Assembly: GCA_964030475.1 (NCBI GenBank) | Contig: CAXIPT010000002.1 | Span: 2,101,191 to 2,165,190 of the forward strand | Origin: Tethya wilhelma | Lineage: Eukaryota; Porifera; Demospongiae; Tethyida; Tethyidae | Direction of reading: 5' to 3' | DNA: 64,000 nt | In this document: piece by piece, positions 23,050 to 32,832 of the stretch | Layout of the letters: every line of letters starts with the position of its first letter | How positions within the stretch are numbered: the stretch's first letter is position 1 | Made by a program: the position numbers and the translations under genes | The notes under the pieces: model-generated | What the model saw: the letters and a program-made list of their open reading frames with translations, nothing else | Database searches by the model: none | Told to the model about the DNA's origin: nothing

Positions 23050-24605
23050 CCTAGCAAAGCTGTCTTCTTATTTTGAGAAGCTTGCTGAAAACTTTAACTC
23101 TCCTAGAGACTTTCGATCTGCTCTCCAAAACCTTTCTCCTAAGAAACAATGTATATAGCTGTCAACCTAAAGCATATATGGATGTGTCACAGCTACCACC
23201 TCTCAAAAAGCCAATTTGGTAAACAAATTGTTCTTTTCAGGTTTCTCTGCTAGCTGAGCTGGCTTTGCTAACTGCATTGAGTCCCACAGTCCCGGCCTCC
23301 TAAGTCAAATGTGACCTGAAGAGAAAGTTCAACAACTACTAACAACCACAAAACCCCACACTACAAATGGTCTGGATGGGATCTCCAGCCACATGTTACG
23401 TGGAACAATTGAAGCTAACCTCCATGCATTCAAATGAAAGTCTCTATTGCCAGGACAGTGTCCAATATCACCTAGATTCCAAAGCCATCTGGTTATCCAT
23501 CTTCACCTTCCAACTACCAAGCAATTTCACTACTCTCACTTCTTTCAAAGGTCCTTGAAAAAATTGTTCATTAGAGAATCTTAAATTCTGTTCTAAAAAA
23601 AATTACTGTCTATAATTGTCAGTTTGGCTTCGGCAGGCCATGCTCATGCATCTACCCAAGAAGCCGCAGTGACTTGTTCTTGGCACAACCTACTATCCAA
23701 GCATTAGTAGGTGGCTTGCATCTTTTTTTGATGTAAAGAAAGCCTTTGATTCAGTCCCTCATTGCAAACTCCTCAGAGGCCAGCTCCTCTGCTAGACTAT
23801 ATCTCTCCAAAAAACAATAAAGGGTGTTCCTTGATGGCACTAGCTCCCAACTTGCTCATGTTACCTCTGGTGTCCCATAAGAGTCTATTCTCGGCCCACT
23901 TCCAAGGCAAAGACATGGGAGGGAGGAGCGAAGTGAGGCGGAAAAATTTTGGGCCATATGCCCACTTCCGGACACGCCTCCAAAAGTTGTTTTAATGATT
24001 ACAAAACTACATATTACTGCAGTTTTACTATACAGTTAAAGCCTGTGAATATCAAAAACATGATTGCACACAAACAATGACCACTATTGATATAAATAAA
24101 ATTGAAGTGTAATTACTAAATTTGGAAAGCAGTCTAGCCTTAAAGTAAAAGGGGGAGCTCAAGCCCCCAAGCATCCAGTGTCTACACCTTCAACTTCTGA
24201 TCCTTATGAACTCAATCTCAAACATCCCCCTAGCAGAAGACTACTTGCCTACGCAGATGATATCTGATCAAGGCGTCAATCAAATGTTCTTCTGCCAATC
24301 TCTAGGTTTCACATACGCGCATCCTATCCCACTGTGTTACTCCATGCTCTGCATATTTTAAATACCTCGGTGTCACCATCACCTCCAAGCTCTCTAAGTT
24401 GAAGCACATTGAGCTGTCGTCTTTGCTATGTCCACCACCGGTTTAAAGACTCTCCTTTCCATTTGTGCTCTCACTCTGTACTCTAAAAGCTGCTGTTCGC
24501 CCTAAATTGGAATACTGTTGTGCTGTATGGGATCTGTTCTAGGTGACTCTTACTAGAGGAAGTACAAAAATTTGCGGCTAGAGTCTGTACTCAGCACTGG
24601 AATCA
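23050..24605 (+). pseudogene. Dead non-LTR retrotransposon (LINE) reverse transcriptase
   Basis: Stops and frameshifts break the reading frame, but RT landmarks survive in order. These are NYQAISLLSLLSKVLEKIV (about 23515-23570), FDVKKAFDSVPH (about 23727-23764), a GVP/ILGP motif B remnant (about 23870-23900), LAYADDI (about 24248-24268) and KAAVRPKLEYCCAVWD (about 24488-24535). This is the CR1/jockey/L2-type fingerprint. An unrelated insertion of roughly 280 bp (about 23905-24190) splits the RT. The tail from about 24270 onward recurs inverted at 42.9-43.5 kb as part of the large inverted duplication. Confidence 0.75.
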
Positions 24606-26885
24606 ATAAATTATTCACAAATCATTAATTATTCATGTACAATAAGTCATATGACATAAAAGCAACATAAAGCAGACACTTAAGGCATTTTATTTCAACT
24701 TCAAATAACTTTTTCCTAATTAAGGATCAAGACATATGCTTAATGTAATAAGCTACAGAACACACAACTTAACACCTAGTTCACTCAAAGTCAATCTACT
24801 ATTTGCTAATAACTTGTATTCATTTTGTTCCTGGTGCAAGTTTGTTTCGATACTTAATGAGAGGAATTATAGGTGGTAGAAACAGTGTTACAAAGCACAC
24901 ACCCATAACAGCAAGTAGTAGAGCATCCAACACCAACACCTCTACTGACAGTCCCACTTTCTGGATACTAACAATTACATATGTTGGAACTCCAAGGGCA
25001 GCGACGATGGAAAGGAGATACGTATACACTAGTATCACAATATTGTTGGTTTCAAACTCTTTGATTTGTCTGCTTCGCGTGAGCAGTCCAAACATTAGCG
25101 AAAAGAACAAGATTAACATTTTTCCTCCGCCAAGAATAAGACTGAATTGCAGGATCCATGGTGAGGTGCACTCACTTTCAATGCTAACTGTTCCATCCTG
25201 GTTTTGACTCATTGTCTCAGTGGGTATCAACGGATCTGTAACACTCCAAATGACTAGCACGATAATATCTATAAAAATGAGTACACACTGGAATATAGCC
25301 AAGGTATAGTCCTTAAGAAAGGTCTGTTTAGTCTTAGTACGAGTTTTTATGTGTTTAGATGTGAAGATGTAGTACAGCCGCCATGTTTTCAGACATACTA
25401 TTCCCAATACAAGTGTCAGGCCTATGCTGATACACCATGGAACCAAGTTGCACAACATTTTTTGTGTTATCGTGCTTAAAACAACAATACTTCTCTGTAC
25501 AGTATATACAGTCATTCCCATGAGGATAAAGTAGAATCCCACAAGAATCATGTGATTTAGACGATGACTGGAAGCCTTGATAGACTTTTTTTTTCTATAT
25601 AGAGTGTTGACAACTTGAATGCCTACTGTAATTGAAAAAACAATGAACACGCATGCTATTAAGGGTGTAGAAACACTCAGTGGCAAACGATTGTAATGTG
25701 ATTCAAAACTGCTTTCAATAAAGTGTCCGTTTATTTCGGGTAGAGTGATTAATTTTCCTTGACTGTAAATCAACACTACCTCACCAAATCCTGAGCCATT
25801 ATACTGAATTATATCAAACTCTGGCTCAATAAAGTGTGTCTCGTTGTTAAATTTAATTCGACCAGTAACTCCTTGAAAGTCAATACTAAGCATTCCCTCT
25901 CGAACTACATTTGCAAATTGTTTACGTAACACACTACCCCTAAATTGACTGCTCAAATTCTTCAGCTGCTCAAACTCATCAATAGTGCTATTTAAAGCAA
26001 GTGCTAATGCCCAGATTGAATCATATATGACTCCAGACCATGGTGTCCAAAAGGCTTTCACATTAAACCTTCCTTTATAAACTTCAATTTGATTTTTGTA
26101 GGCTTCTTGATACTCTGAATGTGTACGATTAGATATAATCCTAATAGCAGTGTCATCATTAGATAAAAATCTTTGAAAGATATTGAGGCTTCCATTTAGA
26201 GCTGTTAATATGTCTTCTTTTGAACATTTGTATTGTAAATTGTTGTATGAAAAAGCAACATCATGAAAGTCAACATCAGTTTTTGTTTCAAATATCCACT
26301 GATACTCGGGGAAGACCATTCCATTATGAAATGCTAAGCATAGCAATCGCCGTGAAAGGCTAGGAGTTGCTGCAACGATAACAACTCGTAAAAACAATGA
26401 ACGAACAATTTCAAGAGGTATAAAGTTGTCGTAAATTTCAGTCACAAATTGAATAACATTATCATACTGTGTTGACACTTTAGCTGCCTTTTGTAGCCCT
26501 TGTAGAACTTCTTCCCCTTCAGCTTCAATTGTAGAATACAACACAGCCACCTTCTTCCACTTATTGTTTTGAATCAGTTCAAAATATGCACTAGCATAAG
26601 CAGAATCTGGGCCAGTTATTCCAAAGCCATTTGGAAACATCGAATTCTCATCTGCACCACCCCAATGAACACTTACAATTGAAGTCCGGTTTTCAGTTGT
26701 CAGATCTAGAATAGTATCTACAGCAATATCACAACCTGGACCTGCCACACCGATCAAGGGAATATTTAGGCTATCATTATGATAAATGTGATGTAAATCC
26801 TTTGCATAGCTAAAAACTGTTCGTTCTTTTATGCTACATCCTCCATCACTCAGTATCAACTTCAAGTTGTAACCTCTAAGGATAT

Positions 26886-27165
26886 TGTACTGGATGCGCT
26901 GTAGCTGCACGCTAGGCTCGTCAATTGAGAAAGTTTTAGTGATACAAATAGCACAAAGGCACTCAGAGAAAGAGTCACACAACTGAGAGAGAGAGCCACA
27001 AAATAAGTCAACGAGGGTATTTATACAGTTAGTCACAAAGTCAGGGCTAAGTCACATACACAAACAAAGTCTACAGAACAATACATAGGTAACGCCTCTA
27101 GTGTACTACTACAAGTGTTTCTATTGTCCTCATGTTCAAGGGTCGTGACAACCTTGTACAGCACA
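26886..27165 (-). repeat. 3' LTR of the gypsy element
   Basis: 280 bp. A TATAAATA box lies on the minus strand at 27018-27025. The first codons after the pol stop and the last nine sense codons of pol lie inside this LTR. Confidence 0.95.
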
Positions 27166-30100
27166 TTCTCCCCACCTTAGTCTCTGCACCTGTCCATATC
27201 GCTCTGGAGGATTTCTCGAACGAGTACTCCTTCTTGGCAAAACTACTGGTTCCGAAGATGAAACTGATTGCTTCTGAGATGAAACTGCCTGTTTATCCTG
27301 ACGAAATGTTTGAGCAGGACTGGACTTAGTCAGGACACTCTGCGTTTGTCCAAACCAATCAGGTGGGTTTGCACCTTGGTATTTCCAGAGCCGATTTCGG
27401 TGAACGACCTTCGGTTTTGTGTGTGGGCCCAGTTGAATCCGGTATACCAAATCATTGATTTTCTTTGTTATCGTAAATGGTCCTTGCCAAGGTCTTTGTA
27501 ACTTTGGTGTCAACCCTTTCTTTCGTTGGGGGTTGTGAAACCATACAGCTTCTCCTTCAAGCAACTGCGGTGCTGACAAGTGTAGATCATAGGACTGCTT
27601 CATCCTGCTGGTCATAGATTCCAAATGATCCCTTGCAAATCTGTGTACTAATTCAAGTTTCTCTTGCATGGAGTTCACATAGTCACTTGCTCCATTATGT
27701 ATTTCCTGGTCTGGTCGACCAAGGATCAAGTCAATTGGAAGCTTTAACTCTCTGCCAAACATCATTCTTGCTGGGGAGCAGCCAGTAGAATCATGATCTG
27801 CTGATCTGTAAGCCATCAGCAGAAATGGAATGTGGGTGTCCCAATCTTTCTGGTTATGGTCGACAAACTTGGACAGCTGTGCTTCTAGTGTTCGGTTAAA
27901 TCTTTCGACCATCCCATCTGACTGAGGATGATAAGGAGTGGTTCGAGTCTTCTGCATTCCGAGCAAATCACACATTTCTGTGAACAATTTAGACTCAAAA
28001 TTCCGCCCTTGGTCAGAATGAATAATCTGCGGAACTCCGAACCTGCAAATGACTTCTCTGACCAGCACCTCTGCTACAGTCTTGGCTTCCTGGTCAGGAA
28101 CTCCGAAGGCCTCCACCCATTTGGTGAAGTAGTCGGCTACTATGACAATGTACTTGTTGCCTGAGTCAGTGAGAGGCAGCGGACCTAGTATATCGACAGC
28201 AATCCGTTCCATGGGCAGGCCAACAACACATTTCCCCATGGGAGCTTTGATTCTCTTCTGAGGACCTCGTTTCTGGGCGCAGATGTCACACTTCCTGCAC
28301 CACTCCTGTACGTCTCGCTTACACCTGACCCAATAGAATCTCTGTCGGACACGGCTCAACGTCTTGGCAGTCCCTAAGTGTCCAGCTGTGGGAGTAGCGT
28401 GAAGTTGCTGCAGCACCAAATCGCGTAGAGATTTTGGAACAATTAGTTGTCTCACCACCTCATCACCAGCAGGAGTTTCCCAGAGGCGGTACAGTACCCC
28501 ATCAAAGACTCTTAAGCTTTGCCACTGTGCACAGTAAATCTTTGTATTACTACTGTGGGGAGCCATATCTTCCCAACTCGGTTTCCCTCCATTGCTTTCC
28601 AACCACTCCAGTACAGGCTGGATGTCGAGGTCTTCTAGCTGAGCTTTTCGGAGGTCCTTGGGAGACATGCTCATGCCGGCATTGCAGTTTCCGTCCCTCA
28701 GGCTTAGTGCAGCCACCTGGTGGACTCTTTTTTCCTCATTACTGTTGGGTTGTTGAGATTCCAGCCTGTCACAATGTTTGCAGGACTGCTGAAGACAGGG
28801 GCGCCTGGAGAGGGCATCTGCATTGCTGTGCTCCACTCCGGGCCGGTGACGCACCTTGAAATGGTACTGCTGCAGTCTCTCGATCCACCTGGCGATTTGC
28901 CCTTCTGCATTACGGAAGCTCAGTAGCCATTGGAGGGCTGCATGGTCCGTTCGAAGTAGGAACTCTCTGCCATACAGGTAGACATGGAAGTGCTCGATTG
29001 ATTTGACTAAAGCCAACAGCTCCTTCCTCGTAGTGCAGTAGTGTCGCTCGGCAGCAGTAAGTGTTTTGCTAAAATATGCAATCACTCTCTCCTGCTCGTC
29101 ATTAGGACTCTGCTGGGACAGGACTGCTCCGATAGCGAGGTCACTTGCATCGGTGTCAAGAATAAACTTGGCACTTAGGTTGGGGTAGGCCAAGACAGGT
29201 GGGCTGGTTAGAGCCTGCTTGAGCTCCTTGAAGGCTTCTTCTGCTTCTTGTGTCCACACTAGTGTGCTTGCAGTAGTCAGCTGGTGCAACGGCTGAGCAA
29301 TAGTCATAGGCTGCGGCCACCCTGTGATTGCTTCTGTCTTGCTTGGGTCAGGAGCGACCCCACTGCCACTGACAATGTGACCCAGGTACTTCACCTCCTT
29401 TCGAAATAGTGCACACTTCTTTGGTGTTAGCTTTAGTTTGGCCTCCCTAAGACGCTCAAAGACTGCTCGCAGATTAACAACCTGGTGGGTAAATGTTCGC
29501 CCAGGGACAATGATGTCATCAAGATAGACTAATGCTGTAGAAGTCGGTAGTCCGCGGAGCACTTGTTCCATCAGCCTCTCAAAAGTGGCAGGGGCATTAC
29601 ACAGACCAAAAGGCATCACCTTGAACTGCCAAAGGCCACTCCCTGCCGAAAAGGCTGTCTTCTCCTTTGCAGATTCCTCCAGCGGTACCTGCCAGTAGCC
29701 ACTTTTGAGATCGAGGGTAGAGAACCAATTGGCACCTTGTAGCGCTTCAATCGTGTCATCAATGCGGGGCAAGGGATAGGAGTCCTTATGGGTGACAGCA
29801 TTGAGCTTGCGGAAGTCCACACAGAACCTGGTTGTTCCATCTTTCTTTCTCACCAGAACTATTGGAGACGACCAGGGGCCATTCGATGGTTCAATCACAC
29901 CTAACTCCTGCATCTCCTGTATGGCTCTAGCAGCCTCCTCCCGTTTACAGAGGGGAAGTCTTCTAGGTGGCTGCCGAATTGGAGTTGCGTCCGCGGTGTT
30001 AATGTGGTGTCTGACTCGGTCGGTTCCACCCAAATCACCTGGGCCTGTAGAGAAGACATCAGAGAATTCACATAAGAGGTTGCACACTTCTTTAGATTCT

Positions 30101-31044
30101 GCCTCAGTTAGACCGTCTGTACTCCGATGGAACAGCTCACACAAATGCTTGGGGATATTAGCACTAGCTAGTGCCTGTCTGGTCACCCCAGCTGTCTCAG
30201 CTGCCTCCGGGGTTCCACAGGGGCGAACGCAGTTGACTGCTTCGCAATGTGCTAGCTCAGTTCCTTTGGTCAATATCCGCTGATGGGGGAAGAGATTCAT
30301 GATCCTGAGTGGAATTGACTGCTTCTCGAGGTCAACCAGTGTTCTAGCCACCAGGAGGCCATCTGGTGCTCGAACTGCTCCTGTTGCTTCAAGTAGTCCC
30401 CACCGGCAATCAGCCTTAGCTCCGACTAGCTTCACGGGAACCACAGTCTCAGCCTGGGGGGGGAGGTGGGTGTTCTCTGATAGTACCACCTTGCAACATA
30501 CAGGGTCTTGTGTAACTGGGGCTCTCTTGAGAGGGACCTCTTCACCACCACAGTACAGTGATCCATCCTCAAAGCTCACTTGGCAGGAGTGGGCCTGCAA
30601 AAAATCGAGACCAAGAATACACTCATCGTGAATATCTGCCACCCAAAATTCCTGGGGGACAGTCATGGTCCCAAGGCCTAGCTGCAGCCTGCCCTTTCCT
30701 AGAATAGGGGCTCTCTGTCCAGTAACTGTTCTGAGGTAGCTGTTCACTGGCTCTATGCCACTCTGCTCCAAGCCACCAGCGACATCTGGTCTCACCAGGG
30801 ATATATTGCTCCCAGTGTCCACAGTGATGTCACAAGCAATCCCATTGATGGTCCCCGCAATAGTGAGGCTGTTTCCTCCTGTAAGAATAGAACCAGTTGT
30901 ATGAGTAACAATAGGGGCTGATGATTTTTCAGCCGAGCTCTGCCCCGCGAGCTCGGCTACTCCCCGTTTCCCGGAAGAGGAGTAGACTTCTTTGGCAGAG
31001 GGCAGTCTCTCTTGCGATGTCCCTTCTGCCCACAGTTCCAGCAA
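27136..31044 (-). CDS. pol: Gypsy pol polyprotein (protease-RT-RNase H-integrase)
   Basis: Open over 1,302 codons, overlapping the gag end in the -1 frame; expression is expected by frameshift, not by its own start. Domains in order: retropepsin with VDTGSN (about residue 76 of the open frame), RT with LDLKSGYWQVPL, MPFGLCNAPATF and YLDDIIV (about 505), RNase H with DTDASDLAIGAVL, an integrase HHCC zinc finger (H-x-H then CRKCDIC), and a DDE core including HSDQGRNFES and YHPQSDGMVERF. It ends with a chromodomain-free GPF-type tail (WQGPFTI). All catalytic residues that can be judged are present. The stop codon is inside the 3' LTR, so the polypurine tract is also coding. Confidence 0.93.
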   Translation of the reverse strand: MLELWAEGTSQERLPSAKEVYSSSGKRGVAELAGQSSAEKSSAPIVTHTTGSILTGGNSLTIAGTINGIACDITVDTGSNISLVRPDVAGGLEQSGIEPVNSYLRTVTGQRAPILGKGRLQLGLGTMTVPQEFWVADIHDECILGLDFLQAHSCQVSFEDGSLYCGGEEVPLKRAPVTQDPVCCKVVLSENTHLPPQAETVVPVKLVGAKADCRWGLLEATGAVRAPDGLLVARTLVDLEKQSIPLRIMNLFPHQRILTKGTELAHCEAVNCVRPCGTPEAAETAGVTRQALASANIPKHLCELFHRSTDGLTEAESKEVCNLLCEFSDVFSTGPGDLGGTDRVRHHINTADATPIRQPPRRLPLCKREEAARAIQEMQELGVIEPSNGPWSSPIVLVRKKDGTTRFCVDFRKLNAVTHKDSYPLPRIDDTIEALQGANWFSTLDLKSGYWQVPLEESAKEKTAFSAGSGLWQFKVMPFGLCNAPATFERLMEQVLRGLPTSTALVYLDDIIVPGRTFTHQVVNLRAVFERLREAKLKLTPKKCALFRKEVKYLGHIVSGSGVAPDPSKTEAITGWPQPMTIAQPLHQLTTASTLVWTQEAEEAFKELKQALTSPPVLAYPNLSAKFILDTDASDLAIGAVLSQQSPNDEQERVIAYFSKTLTAAERHYCTTRKELLALVKSIEHFHVYLYGREFLLRTDHAALQWLLSFRNAEGQIARWIERLQQYHFKVRHRPGVEHSNADALSRRPCLQQSCKHCDRLESQQPNSNEEKRVHQVAALSLRDGNCNAGMSMSPKDLRKAQLEDLDIQPVLEWLESNGGKPSWEDMAPHSSNTKIYCAQWQSLRVFDGVLYRLWETPAGDEVVRQLIVPKSLRDLVLQQLHATPTAGHLGTAKTLSRVRQRFYWVRCKRDVQEWCRKCDICAQKRGPQKRIKAPMGKCVVGLPMERIAVDILGPLPLTDSGNKYIVIVADYFTKWVEAFGVPDQEAKTVAEVLVREVICRFGVPQIIHSDQGRNFESKLFTEMCDLLGMQKTRTTPYHPQSDGMVERFNRTLEAQLSKFVDHNQKDWDTHIPFLLMAYRSADHDSTGCSPARMMFGRELKLPIDLILGRPDQEIHNGASDYVNSMQEKLELVHRFARDHLESMTSRMKQSYDLHLSAPQLLEGEAVWFHNPQRKKGLTPKLQRPWQGPFTITKKINDLVYRIQLGPHTKPKVVHRNRLWKYQGANPPDWFGQTQSVLTKSSPAQTFRQDKQAVSSQKQSVSSSEPVVLPRRSTRSRNPPERYGQVQRLRWGECAVQGCHDP
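27166..27178 (-). other. Polypurine tract
   Basis: AAGGTGGGGAGAA on the minus strand, directly abutting the TG of the 3' LTR. It would prime plus-strand DNA synthesis. It lies within the pol reading frame. Confidence 0.85.
30914..30972 (-). promoter_or_regulatory. -1 ribosomal frameshift signal between gag and pol
   Basis: Heptamer GGGAAAC (30972-30966) is in the correct X XXY YYZ phase of gag and sits six bases before the gag stop. A 7-nt spacer is followed by a perfect 10-bp stem AGCCGAGCTC/GAGCTCGGCT (30958-30931) with loop GCGGGGCA. The loop GGGGC can pair with GCCCC at 30918-30914, making an H-type pseudoknot. Slippage by -1 leads exactly into the pol frame (GKRGVAEL). Confidence 0.85.
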
Positions 31045-32264
31045 ACAGTGTTGTTCTTACCACCTCGAGTTGATGGCTTCCCTGTACGGGTGGCACTACC
31101 TGAAGAATCTTTGCAACCAGCTCCCTGTGTCAGCACTTGCACAAGCTGCTGGAGTATCTCCATGCCTGAACTTTCTTTGGGTCTTGCACCATGGCTTGCT
31201 GGGCTCCTGGGTGACTCAGTCTGATCCTGCTCCAACCGTACTTCTCGCACAAAGCGGTTCCTCTGTCTGCTTGCCACTTGGTAGGACTCCAACTCCAGTG
31301 CAGTCTCCAAGGCAGCTCTCAGAGTAGTGGGTCGACCTTGACGAACCTTGAGTCGCATGTCCTCCTCTGGGAGGGAGTCGATGAACTGGTCTTTCGCTAG
31401 TACCTCTACCATTGATTCTGCTGCGTCAGGGTAAGCCAGTCGCACAAGGCGCTCCACATCTTCAGCCAACTCAGGTAGGCTTTCATCCCTCTGGCGGATT
31501 CGAGCCTTCAACTTCATCCTGTTCAGTTCAGTCTGGTGGGCTGTGCCAAAGCGAGCCTGAAGTGCTGAAGTTAGTGCTCGGTAGTCCTGGCGTTGGTCTG
31601 CTGGGAGATTAGTAAGGACTGTAGCAGCTGGTCCTCTTAGGCTAATTGCCAGGTAGGCTGCCTTGTCCAATGCTTCCCAGCGGTTAATTTGAGCCAGTAG
31701 CTCAAACTGAGTGAAATAAGCGTCCCAGGTTCCCTTCCCATCATAAGTAGGGGGGCGCTGCATGGTGGTGCCTGGTACTCTCTCTGCACGGGTACTCGGA
31801 CTATGTGTACCCTCTGTCCCAACTGTCAGTCCACCGCCGGTTCCCGTGACATCTCGCTCCACGTCTGGCATAGGACTGGTTGTGTCTGTCGCTGTGGAAA
31901 CAAAAGGTGGGGCTGAAACACGCAGACCTGCCCTTGCAGTGTCGGTGCGAAGCTCTCTCGATAATTCCTCATATAACTCAGTTTTCAGGGACTTCTGTCT
32001 CTCCCCCAGCTCAGTTTGCAGGGCCTTCACTCCATCCACGACCTCCTCCACTGCTCCAAGGCGATCGTTCACCGTAGCCTTTACAGAATCAAGGTCTCCC
32101 TGGATGGAATATATCTGCTGCTCCACCTTCTCCTGGCCTGCAGCCAAACTTTCAGCCGAAGAGGACTGCTGCTCAGTCAGAGCCTTCAACTGCTCTCCTT
32201 GCTCATTCATCTTAGCTAGCAGCAAAGCCAACTGTTCCTCCATCTTTGCAGCTCTCGTAGTCAT
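30957..32264 (-). CDS. gag: Gypsy gag polyprotein
   Basis: 435 aa. The N-terminus is a predicted coiled coil rich in Gln/Glu/Leu (about residues 8-115). The middle resembles a retrotransposon capsid (WDAYFTQFELLAQINRW, about 195-215). The C-terminus carries one CCHC zinc knuckle, CWNCGQKGHRKRDC. The ATG overlaps the primer binding site, so the leader after the LTR is almost absent. Gag forms the virus-like particle and binds element RNA. Confidence 0.9.
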   Translation of the reverse strand: MTTRAAKMEEQLALLLAKMNEQGEQLKALTEQQSSSAESLAAGQEKVEQQIYSIQGDLDSVKATVNDRLGAVEEVVDGVKALQTELGERQKSLKTELYEELSRELRTDTARAGLRVSAPPFVSTATDTTSPMPDVERDVTGTGGGLTVGTEGTHSPSTRAERVPGTTMQRPPTYDGKGTWDAYFTQFELLAQINRWEALDKAAYLAISLRGPAATVLTNLPADQRQDYRALTSALQARFGTAHQTELNRMKLKARIRQRDESLPELAEDVERLVRLAYPDAAESMVEVLAKDQFIDSLPEEDMRLKVRQGRPTTLRAALETALELESYQVASRQRNRFVREVRLEQDQTESPRSPASHGARPKESSGMEILQQLVQVLTQGAGCKDSSGSATRTGKPSTRGGKNNTVCWNCGQKGHRKRDCPLPKKSTPLPGNGE

Positions 32265-32280
32265 CCCACTCCTGACACCA
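32263..32280 (-). other. Primer binding site (tRNA-Leu-like)
   Basis: TGGTGTCAGGAGTGGGAT on the minus strand, three bases inside the 5' LTR. It is complementary to a tRNA 3' end. It closely resembles sites assigned to tRNA-Leu in other gypsy elements; the tRNA identity is an inference. Confidence 0.7.
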
Positions 32281-32283
32281 AAT

Positions 32284-32563
32284 TGTACTGGATGCGCTGT
32301 AGCTGCACGCTAGGCTCGTCAATTGAGAAAGTTTTAGTGATACAAATAGCACAAAGGCACTCAGAGAAAGAGTCACACAACTGAGAGAGAGAGCCACAAA
32401 ATAAGTCAACGAGGGTATTTATACAGTTAGTCACAAAGTCAGGGCTAAGTCACATACACAAACAAAGTCTACAGAACAATACATAGGTAACGCCTCTAGT
32501 GTACTACTACAAGTGTTTCTATTGTCCTCATGTTCAAGGGTCGTGACAACCTTGTACAGCACA
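32284..32563 (-). repeat. 5' LTR of the gypsy element
   Basis: 280 bp, no difference from 26886-27165 found by eye. It is flanked by ATAT on the outer side. It contains TATAAATA, so promoter function is plausible. Confidence 0.95.
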
Positions 32564-32832
32564 ATATCACTGCGATTGTTGATTTCTTTAACTGCTAAAA
32601 ATGCAGCTGGGGTAATGTCATATCCATCATCATAATTTGCAGCAAAGGATGGTCTACCAAGAGGATCTGGATATGGGAGCATCACCATCACATACACTGT
32701 GTCATTGGTTGACATACTAAGTTCATCATCAGATAGACCAGTTGTGAATTCACCACAAGTGGCATGGGTGATCAATGCAGCCACTTTTGAAATGATGCAC
32801 AGAACTAATATAACTGTTTGAAAAATCGGCAT

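Larger units (their letters stand above)
26886..32563 (-). mobile_element. Full-length Ty3/gypsy LTR retrotransposon
   Basis: 5,678 bp with two 280-bp LTRs that look identical base for base, TG...CA ends and a 4-bp ATAT target duplication. The empty site is preserved in receptor copy 2. Order on the minus strand: 5' LTR, primer binding site, gag, pol (protease, RT, RNase H, integrase with a GPF/Y-like tail), polypurine tract, 3' LTR. The PR-RT-RH-IN order and YLDD motif place it in Ty3/gypsy. Intact ORFs and identical LTRs indicate a very recent, possibly still competent insertion. Confidence 0.95.
24820..32832 (-). pseudogene. GABA-B-like class C receptor, copy 1, split by a gypsy insertion
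   Basis: The N-terminal piece (ATG at 32832 to 32564) encodes a signal peptide and the start of the Venus-flytrap ligand-binding domain. The remainder (26885-24820) encodes the rest of that domain and seven TM helices ending in APGTK. Joined across the insertion, the frame matches the intact copy at 40554-42863, with only scattered substitutions and small indels. The break lies at GTGATAT, within codons after the INN(R/C)SD motif. No other stop was seen, so the gene was apparently functional until the retroelement landed. Class C receptors of this type couple to G proteins; the ligand here is unknown. The downstream frame is open back into the LTR but lacks an ATG there. Confidence 0.88.

Noticed and set aside
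22828..23076. 82-codon ORF before the LINE
   Set aside because: No similarity to LINE ORF1 or any known domain was seen; composition is like the surrounding intergenic DNA.
24803..25207. Plus-strand 134-codon ORF, with a twin at 42482-42874 on the minus strand
   Set aside because: Antisense shadow of the receptor C-terminus; conserved only because the receptor is duplicated.
27928..32313. Many plus-strand ORFs of 60-183 codons
   Set aside because: Shadows antisense to the gypsy gag and pol genes.
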